Shown piece by piece: positions 58,490 to 64,000 of a stretch of 64,000 nucleotides of DNA. The position numbers and the translations under genes are program-made. Within the stretch, counting starts at the first letter, position 1, and each line of letters starts with the position of its first letter. Source of the DNA: Streptomyces jeddahensis (GTDB lineage Bacteria; Actinomycetota; Actinomycetes; Streptomycetales; Streptomycetaceae); assembly GCF_001642995.1 (NCBI RefSeq), contig NZ_LOHS01000079.1:1-64000 (forward strand), read 5' to 3'. The notes under the pieces were generated by a model. It made no database searches and was not told where the DNA came from. It was given only the letters and a program-made list of their open reading frames with translations.

Positions 58490-59212
58490 CTAAGGGGTCG
58501 TTTCGGGCTTCGTGTAGAGAACCTCGCGCGCCTGCTCCGCGGCGCGGACGGTGCTCTCCGAGACGAAGTCGAGGAAGCGGGCGATGTTCTCGAAGCGCAC
58601 GCCGGCCGGGGTGTGGGGCCCGAGGATGCCGACGCCCTGCCGTGCGGTCTGGACGACCTCGGCCATGGCTCGGGCGCTGGCCATCATCGACTGGTACATG
58701 ATGTCGTCGTCGACGACATACCGCTCGCGGCGGCGTTCGTCGCGCTCCCGACGGACCATGCCCTGGCTCTCGAGGAACGCGATCGCTTTGGAGACGGACG
58801 CCGGGCTGACATCGAGGCGCTGGACGAGTTCGGACGCGGTGAGGCTGCCGGTGTCGGTGAGGCTGAGGGCTGACAGGACCCGGGCCATCATCTTGGGCAT
58901 GCCCGACTGCATCATGACGGTGGTGAACGTCTCCTCGTACGCGCGCACCGCCTCGGCGTCGCGTCCGTAGGCCTGCGCGGGCGCCTCCGTGCCCCGGGGC
59001 GCGACCCGCCTGCGGCGGTGGGCGCGGTGTTCGGTGGCGCGGTGGGCGAGGTCGGCGCGGTAGCCGGTGGGGCCGCCGTTGCGCATCACCTCGCGCGTGA
59101 TCGTCGAGGTCGGACGGTCCAGGCGTCGGGCGATCTCCGCGTAGGCGAGGCCGTCGGCCAGTCCCAGCGCGATCTGCTGGCGTTCCTGCTGGGTGAGCCT
59201 GCCTCCCGGCAT
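58490..59212 (-). CDS. Double-HTH regulator: HTH_38-like plus MarR domain
   Basis: 240 residues. The N-terminal 55 residues (LTQQERQQIALGLADGLAYA, EIARRLDRPTSTITREVMRN) form an HTH_38-type helix-turn-helix as in IS30 transposases. A MarR/GbsR-type winged helix follows (LTASELVQRLDVSPASVSKA, IAFLESQGMVRRERDERRRE). A linker rich in Arg joins them. It is divergent from DUF4097 and the DrrAB-like exporter genes, which it probably represses. ATG with GGAGAG upstream. Confidence 0.85.
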   Translation of the reverse strand: MPGGRLTQQERQQIALGLADGLAYAEIARRLDRPTSTITREVMRNGGPTGYRADLAHRATEHRAHRRRRVAPRGTEAPAQAYGRDAEAVRAYEETFTTVMMQSGMPKMMARVLSALSLTDTGSLTASELVQRLDVSPASVSKAIAFLESQGMVRRERDERRRERYVVDDDIMYQSMMASARAMAEVVQTARQGVGILGPHTPAGVRFENIARFLDFVSESTVRAAEQAREVLYTKPETTP

Positions 59213-59261
59213 CGCGCTCTCCTTTCGTACTCCTTGACGCCTCCAGCATAGCGTTCACGCT

Positions 59262-59425
59262 CAATCTATTGCAACGAGCAGACGGCCGCCGTTGCGTTAT
59301 CTCTCAGAACCATTGCAACAATTTCTCTGCTCTGACCTGCATTAATGTCGGCATCTTGCAACGACTCCATTGAAGAATCTTTGAACGCAACGTAGCTTTT
59401 CCAACGTCGGAAACAACAGCGAGCA
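59262..59425. promoter_or_regulatory. AT-rich control region with repeated TTGCAAC sites
   Basis: TTGCAAC occurs at 59269, 59313 and 59356, with related CGTTGCG (59290) and GAACGCAACG near 59393. ATTGCAACAAT at 59312 is partly palindromic. The stretch is clearly less GC-rich than the surroundings. Repeated half-sites between a regulator and the operon it faces suggest several repressor-binding sites. Confidence 0.5.
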
Positions 59426-59442
59426 GAGCACAGGAGAGCACA

Positions 59443-60108
59443 ATGCAGACGTTCAGCACCCCGGCCCCGGTCTCCGTCGTCCTCGACATCCCCGCGGGGC
59501 GGATCCAGTTCATCGCCGCCGACCGGGCCGACACCACGGTCGAGGTCCGGCCCGCGGACGCCTCGAAGGGCCGCGACGTGAAGGCGGCGGAGCAGATCGA
59601 GGTCGCGTACGCCGACGGCGTGCTGCGGATCGAGGCCCCCGCGGCGAAGAACCGGATCCTCGGCAACTCCGGATCCATCGAGGTGACGGTCCAACTGCCC
59701 GCCGGCTCCCTCGTCGAGGGGAAGGCGGCCAGCGCCGAACTCCGCGGCGTCGGACGGCTCGGCGACGTCGCCTTCGAAGGCGCGTACCGCCAGATCAAGC
59801 TCGACGAGACCGCGAGCCTCCGCCTCACCGCGATCGACGGCGACGTCGAGGTCGGCCGCCTGGGCGGCCCCGCGGAGATCAGCACCGCAAGGGGCGACAT
59901 CCGGATCAGCGAGGCCGTGCGCGGCACGGTCGTGCTGCGCACCCAGTCCGGCGACATCGCGGTCACCGCCGCGGCCGGCGTCTCGGCCGCCCTGGATGCC
60001 GGCACCGGCTACGGCCGCATCAGCAACGCCCTCAAGAACGACGGCACCGCCGAACTCGACATCCGCGCCACCACCGCCCACGGCGACATCACCGCCCACA
60101 GCCTCTAG
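59443..60108 (+). CDS. DUF4097-type beta-solenoid protein
   Basis: 221 residues of repeating short beta units (IDGDVEVGRLGGPAEISTAR, GDIRISEAVRGTVVLRTQSG, DIAVTAAAG), the DUF4097 pattern. No signal peptide or membrane helix, so it acts in the cytoplasm or at the membrane face. Role unknown; such genes often precede DrrAB-type exporters in Streptomyces. AGGAG site seven bases before the ATG. Confidence 0.88.
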   Translation: MQTFSTPAPVSVVLDIPAGRIQFIAADRADTTVEVRPADASKGRDVKAAEQIEVAYADGVLRIEAPAAKNRILGNSGSIEVTVQLPAGSLVEGKAASAELRGVGRLGDVAFEGAYRQIKLDETASLRLTAIDGDVEVGRLGGPAEISTARGDIRISEAVRGTVVLRTQSGDIAVTAAAGVSAALDAGTGYGRISNALKNDGTAELDIRATTAHGDITAHSL

Positions 60109-60156
60109 AGCCCGCAGCCTCTGGAACCGACCACGCCCCCTCAAGGAGCACCCGTC

Positions 60157-61122
60157 ATGACCGACCTGGCCATCGCAGCGAACAGACTGCGCAAGTCCTA
60201 CGGCGACAACACCGTCCTCGACGGCGTCGACCTGGCCGTCCCGGAAGGAACGATCTTCTCCCTGCTCGGCCCGAACGGCGCCGGCAAGACCACCGCCGTC
60301 AAGATCCTCTCCACCCTCATCACCGCCGACGCGGGCGAGATGCGCGTCGGCGGGCAGGACCTCGCCACCGACCCTCAGGCGGTACGCGCCGCGATCGGCG
60401 TCACCGGACAGTTCTCCGCCGTCGACGGCCTGATCACCGGCGAGGAGAACATGCTCCTCATGGCGGACCTGCACCACCTGTCCAAGCGCGAGGGACGGCA
60501 GGTCGCCGCCGAACTCCTTGAGCGCTTCGACCTCACCGAAGCCGCGAAGAAGCCCGCATCCACCTACTCCGGCGGCATGAAGCGCCGCCTCGACATCGCC
60601 ATGACCCTGGTCGGCAACCCGCGGATCATCTTCCTCGACGAGCCGACCACCGGCCTGGACCCGCGCAGCCGCCACAACATGTGGCAGATCATCCGCGAAC
60701 TCGTCACGGGCGGCGTCACCGTCTTCCTCACCACCCAGTACCTGGAGGAGGCCGACGAACTCGCCGACCGCATCGCCGTGCTCAACGACGGCAAGATCGC
60801 CGCCCAGGGCACCGCCGAGGAGCTCAAGCGGCTCATCCCCGGCGGACACGTCCGGCTCCGCTTCACCGACCCGGCCGCGTACCAGAGCGCCGCCTCGGCC
60901 CTGCGCGAGGCCTCCCGGGACGACGAATCCCTCGCCCTGCAGATCCCGAGCGACGGCAGCCAGCGCGAGCTGCGCTCCATCCTCGACTGGCTGGATTCGG
61001 CCGGTATCGAGGCGGACGAGCTGACCGTGCACACCCCCGACCTCGACGACGTCTTCTTCGCCCTGACCGGCGGCGCCGTCGTCCCCACCCAGAACAACCA
61101 GCCCAAGGAGACCGCCCGATGA
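60157..61122 (+). CDS. DrrA-like ABC transporter ATP-binding protein
   Basis: 321 residues with Walker A LLGPNGAGKTTAVKI, the DrrA-type Q-loop region GVTGQFSAVDGLITGEEN, signature YSGGMKRRLD, Walker B RIIFLDEPTTGLDPRSR and LTTQYLEEADEL. The C-terminal GHVRLRF domain is typical of daunorubicin-resistance ATPases. It drives export of a hydrophobic compound with the permease that follows (ATGA overlap). Confidence 0.94.
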   Translation: MTDLAIAANRLRKSYGDNTVLDGVDLAVPEGTIFSLLGPNGAGKTTAVKILSTLITADAGEMRVGGQDLATDPQAVRAAIGVTGQFSAVDGLITGEENMLLMADLHHLSKREGRQVAAELLERFDLTEAAKKPASTYSGGMKRRLDIAMTLVGNPRIIFLDEPTTGLDPRSRHNMWQIIRELVTGGVTVFLTTQYLEEADELADRIAVLNDGKIAAQGTAEELKRLIPGGHVRLRFTDPAAYQSAASALREASRDDESLALQIPSDGSQRELRSILDWLDSAGIEADELTVHTPDLDDVFFALTGGAVVPTQNNQPKETAR

Positions 61123-61955
61123 GCACCCCGAGCACCCCGAGCACCGCCCTGGCTCCCGCCCGCCCGACCCGGTTCTCCCTCGCCGTACGCGACTCGTCCA
61201 CGATGCTGCGCCGCAACCTCCTGCACGCCCGGCGCTACCCGTCCCTCACGCTGAACCTGCTGCTCACCCCGATCATGCTGTTGCTGCTCTTCGTCTACAT
61301 CTTCGGCGACACCATGAGCGCGGGCATCGGCGGCGGCGGTCCGGACCGCTCCGTGTACATCGCCTACATCGTCCCGGGCCTGTTACTGATGACGATCGGC
61401 AGCACCACGATCGGCACCGCGGTCTCCGTCTCCAACGACATGACCGAGGGCATCATCGCCCGCTTCCGCACGATGGCGATCCACCGCGGCTCCGTGATCA
61501 TCGGACACGTCATCGGCAGCGTGCTGCAGGCGATCATCAGCGTGGTCCTCGTCGGCGCCGTCGCCGTGGCCATCGGCTTCCGCTCCACCGATGCCACCGT
61601 CCTGGAGTGGCTCGCGGCGTTCGGACTGCTCGTGCTCTTCGCCATGGCGCTCACCTGGATCGCGGTCGGCATGGGCCTGAGCAGCCCGAACGCCGAGGCC
61701 GCCAGCAACAACGCGATGCCCCTGATCCTGCTGCCGCTCCTCTCCAGCGCCTTCGTCCCCATCGACGCGATGCCGGGCTGGTTCCAGCCGGTCGCCGAGT
61801 ACCAGCCGTTCACGCCCGCCATCGAGACCCTCCGGGGCCTCCTGCTCGGCAGCGACATCGGCCACAACGGCTGGCTCGCGGTCACCTGGTGCCTGGGCCT
61901 CGCAGTCCTCGGCTACTTCTGGTCAACCGCAAAGTTCGACGCCGACCCGAAATAA
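61119..61955 (+). CDS. DrrB-like ABC-2 permease
   Basis: 278 residues with six helices and the ABC-2 pattern: RYPSLTLNLLLTPIMLLLLF, EGIIARFRTMAIHRGSVIIG, AEAASNNAMPLILLPLLSSA, VAEYQPFTPAIETLRGLLLG. Codon 89 is the rare TTA (61383-61385), so full expression may need bldA tRNA. It overlaps the ATPase gene by four bases and ends the operon. Confidence 0.93.
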   Translation: MSTPSTPSTALAPARPTRFSLAVRDSSTMLRRNLLHARRYPSLTLNLLLTPIMLLLLFVYIFGDTMSAGIGGGGPDRSVYIAYIVPGLLLMTIGSTTIGTAVSVSNDMTEGIIARFRTMAIHRGSVIIGHVIGSVLQAIISVVLVGAVAVAIGFRSTDATVLEWLAAFGLLVLFAMALTWIAVGMGLSSPNAEAASNNAMPLILLPLLSSAFVPIDAMPGWFQPVAEYQPFTPAIETLRGLLLGSDIGHNGWLAVTWCLGLAVLGYFWSTAKFDADPK

Positions 61956-62030
61956 CCCCACACCACGCCCCACCCAAGGGCGGCGTACCCCGACACCCCG
62001 TCGGCGTACGCCGCCCAGCCCGCTCCCGCT

Positions 62031-62100
62031 GTGGGCAATCGTTCCGCAGGGCTGGGGGCACCTCCCAGCGGTAGCTGGGGGAGGGTGGGCACAGCCCCAC
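62031..62100 (+). repeat. Family A dispersed palindromic repeat, medium form
   Basis: GTGGGCAATCGTTCCGCAGG to GGTGGGCACAGCCCCAC is the same 70-base sequence as at 52538-52607. No family B partner is attached here. It lies 75 bases after the permease stop. Confidence 0.85.
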
Positions 62101-62216
62101 GACGGCGGCCACCCGACCCCGCACAGTCCCCCGGACGGCCCCAAGACCCACCCGTACGGCTCCCCAACGAAGGCCCCCCACTGGCCCGCGGCCAGCGAAC
62201 ATCGTGCGCTGAGTAC

Positions 62217-62609
62217 ATGGACTCCGCGAGGAAACCCCGAATAGCAGCGGCCCGAATAGCGACCGGCACCGCGGCAGCAGCAGCGACTCTCACCCTGGCA
62301 GCAACAACGGCCGCCGCCCTGGAAAAGGACGGCACCCCCCACCCCGAGTCAGGCCCCTTGGCCCTGATCTCCGGGGCCCTGGCAACCGCAGCCGGCACAG
62401 CCGGCCTGGCGCTGCTACGGAAAAGAAGGCCCGAGGCTATGCCGCAAGATCCCGCTCGGAATCCCCGCCCGGCAAGCCCGACGACCCCGGTTCAGCCCCT
62501 GACGCCGGCCCCGACGCCGACTCCGACTCCGTCCCCGGCCCCGGTTCGACAGCCCCCAGGGACCCCCGCGCCCGGACCAGCCACCCAACCCGCGCCGACC
62601 TCCCCATAG
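62217..62609 (+). CDS. Putative small membrane protein, overlapping the PAP2 gene tail to tail
   Basis: 130 residues: a signal or TM-like start (IATGTAAAAATLTLAATTAA), a second hydrophobic stretch (ALISGALATAAGTAGLALLR), a basic RKRRP stop and a Pro/Thr-rich tail. The last 173 bases lie antisense to the end of the PAP2 gene, so the tail may not be real. No strong ribosome site. The gene could end earlier or be spurious. Confidence 0.4.
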   Translation: MDSARKPRIAAARIATGTAAAAATLTLAATTAAALEKDGTPHPESGPLALISGALATAAGTAGLALLRKRRPEAMPQDPARNPRPASPTTPVQPLTPAPTPTPTPSPAPVRQPPGTPAPGPATQPAPTSP

Positions 62610-63192
62610 CCTTCGCCACAGGTGTCAGCAGCGCCATCGCCACCGGCGACAGCAGCAGCGCGACCGCCGTACCGAGCGCGAACCCGCCGATCACGTCCGT
62701 CGGGTAGTGGACCCCCATGTAGACGCGGCAGAACCCCTCCAGCACCGCCAGCGCGATCCCGGCGATCCCGTACTTCCGGTTGGCCACGAACAGCCCGACG
62801 CCCACCGCCATGGCGAGCGTCGCGTGATCACTCACGAACGAGAAGTCGGTCTTTCCGTGGACAAGGACGTCGAGCCCCTCGTGATCGACGAAGGGCCGCG
62901 GCCGTTCGACGAACCCGCGGATCGGGATGTTGATCAGGACGGCGATCCCGGCGGCCAGCGGCGCCCAGACGATCGCGGCCAGCGACGTGGCCGCGTCGTC
63001 GAGCGTCGTGGCCCGCCTCCGCATGGTCCACCAGCACCACAGCACGAGCAGCACCATGCCGAGCAGCAGCCCGTACTCCCCGATGAATCCCATGGTCCGG
63101 TCGAACCAGCCCGGGGCGTCGTCGGCCAGGCCGTTGATGCCGTACAACAGGCTGACGTCGGGGTTCGACCCGGATGTCGCGAGTCCAGCCAT
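62437..63192 (-). CDS. PAP2-family membrane phosphatase
   Basis: 251 residues with five or six helices. The three PAP2 motifs are RGFVERPRPFVD (motif 1), FVSDHATLAMA (motif 2, Ser-Asp-His in place of Ser-Gly-His as in undecaprenyl-pyrophosphate phosphatases) and CRVYMGVHYPTDVIGG (motif 3). It probably dephosphorylates a lipid carrier such as undecaprenyl pyrophosphate. The C-terminal 40 residues are a Glu/Ser/Gly-rich tail. ATG 63192 precedes a short head. Confidence 0.88.
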   Translation of the reverse strand: MAGLATSGSNPDVSLLYGINGLADDAPGWFDRTMGFIGEYGLLLGMVLLVLWCWWTMRRRATTLDDAATSLAAIVWAPLAAGIAVLINIPIRGFVERPRPFVDHEGLDVLVHGKTDFSFVSDHATLAMAVGVGLFVANRKYGIAGIALAVLEGFCRVYMGVHYPTDVIGGFALGTAVALLLSPVAMALLTPVAKAMGRSARVGWLVRARGSLGAVEPGPGTESESASGPASGAEPGSSGLPGGDSERDLAA

Positions 63193-63408
63193 CGTGCTGC
63201 GGCCCCTTCGTCCTTCCTGCGGGCGCACCCTTGCGTACGCCTCTCCACCAACCCCCGTGGTCTCGATCCGTCCAGAACAGGAACGCACAGTCCCCTTGAA
63301 TGCGTTCCACCCTCCACGGAATGATCACCCAGACGTTATCGAAGAGAGACCCGTCTTCGCAGCTCAGGGGCGGTACGCCGGAGATTTCCGGCCACGTCGA
63401 GGCGTCGG

Positions 63409-64000
63409 TCACGCCTCCGGCGCCCGCGTCGGCAGCGCCTTCGCGCCGTCTTCCGTGACCCGTGTCGCACCAAAGTAATCCGGCGTGTCGATGGGGTCGA
63501 AACGGATCACCGCACCCGGCCGCGGAGCGTCGATCATGTAGCCGCCGCCCACATAGATTCCCACGTGCCGGATGGCCCGCGAATTGGTCAGGTCGTCCGA
63601 GAAGAACACGAGGTCTCCCGGCAGCAGCTCGTCCCGCGCGGGATGCGGCCCGGCGTTGTACTGGTCGTTGGCGACCCGCGGCAGCTTGATCCCCACGGTC
63701 TCATACGCCGCCTTGGTCAGCCCCGAGCAGTCGAAGCGCCCGCCCTCGGCGGCGGTCCCGTCCCCGCCCCACAGATACGGCGTCCCGAGCTTCTTCTGCG
63801 CGAAGTAGATCGCCCCGGCCGCCTGCCGCGACGGCGAGACCCGCCCGACCGGCCTCGCGAAGCTCTTCTCCAGCGTCGTGATCGTCTTCACGTAGTTCTG
63901 CGTCTCGCGGTACGGCGGCACGCCTCCGTACTTGATCACGGCATACGCACCCGCGTTGTACGCGGCGAGCATGTTCTCGGTCGGGTCGCCCGGCGCGTCC
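63409..64000 (-). CDS. Lytic transglycosylase / NlpC-P60 endopeptidase, C-terminal part (cut by window edge)
   Basis: The gene enters from the right edge. The visible N-side ends a lytic transglycosylase domain (DPTENMLAAYNAGAYAVIKY then GGVPPYRETQNYV). The rest is an NlpC/P60 domain with Cys in GRFDCSGLTKAAY, His in RHVGIYVGGG and the third residue in YMIDAPRPG. It should cut both glycan strands and stem peptides of peptidoglycan. It is the second C40 enzyme in the window besides the one at 1.8 kb. Confidence 0.92.
   Translation of the reverse strand, partial: DAPGDPTENMLAAYNAGAYAVIKYGGVPPYRETQNYVKTITTLEKSFARPVGRVSPSRQAAGAIYFAQKKLGTPYLWGGDGTAAEGGRFDCSGLTKAAYETVGIKLPRVANDQYNAGPHPARDELLPGDLVFFSDDLTNSRAIRHVGIYVGGGYMIDAPRPGAVIRFDPIDTPDYFGATRVTEDGAKALPTRAPEA

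Noticed and set aside
28045..62100. Family A repeats as insertion sequences
   Set aside because: Copies are 36-80 bases, lack a transposase gene and show no target-site duplications that I could identify.
62031..62216. Longer start for the plus-strand ORF at 62.2 kb
   Set aside because: The upstream in-frame part is the family A repeat, without a ribosome site.
1..64000. tRNA, rRNA or CRISPR features
   Set aside because: No cloverleaf-like sequences ending in conserved T-loops, no rRNA signatures and no regularly spaced repeats were found by reading.

Overview
The window looks like core chromosome of a Streptomyces species. GC content is very high with strong codon bias, there are many GTG starts, ATGA/GTGA operon overlaps and rare TTA codons. 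The gene content is typical of the genus: mshA and mshD (mycothiol), rsiG (anti-sigma WhiG), nur, glnR, a CssRS-like two-component system, ppk, pstSCAB and pit. No rRNA, tRNA, CRISPR array, insertion sequence or prophage was recognised.

Layout. 1-8,577: 5' part of mshA (with a sigma-R type promoter), a methyltransferase, a secreted NlpC/P60 peptidase, a receiver-SpoIIE phosphatase, DUF2516, an HbhA-like protein, an XRE regulator, and a marR-MFS efflux pair. 8,564-15,498: an unusual accessory block with three GntR-type regulators. Each is divergent from a 60-62 residue membrane protein carrying the motif GFEQLxQWxYGPMG. The block also holds a two-domain (tandem) APH-like kinase and a HAD phosphatase. 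This is the best candidate for an undescribed system. 15,600-29,750: an acetyltransferase remnant, asparaginase II, rsiG, dtd, ygfZ, nur, a nitrobindin-like protein, three anchored Pro-rich proteins, DsrE, DUF3099, DUF1416, sseA with a short leader peptide, DUF2993, a membrane protein, MoaD/ThiS and an alpha/beta hydrolase. 29,986-38,170: glnR with a coupled upstream ORF, a LacI regulator, cssRS, an HtrA-type protease and a secreted S1 protease; three tandem 11-bp repeats lie between the proteases. 38,201-43,633: a secreted 5'-nucleotidase, mshD and a YtrA-type regulator with its ABC transporter. 43,896-54,929: a phosphate/polyphosphate island (ppk, CHAD protein, Nudix hydrolase, PHO box, pstSCAB, pit, DUF47) followed by csoR. 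55,180-64,000: small proteins, a lipoprotein, a berberine-bridge-type flavoenzyme, a MarR-type regulator with DUF4097 and a DrrAB-like exporter, a PAP2 phosphatase and the 3' part of a transglycosylase/NlpC enzyme.

The genes form several working groups. mshA and mshD make mycothiol. pst, pit, ppk, the CHAD protein and the nucleotidase handle phosphate uptake and storage, with a PHO box before pstS. cssRS probably controls the HtrA-type protease during secretion stress. glnR controls nitrogen metabolism. Overlaid on the genes are short dispersed palindromic repeats: family A (seven copies, two inside coding sequences), family B (three copies) and a third type at 31,918. Two composite B+A copies bracket pit-DUF47-csoR.

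All calls come from reading the sequence and from remembered family knowledge. No database search was run.
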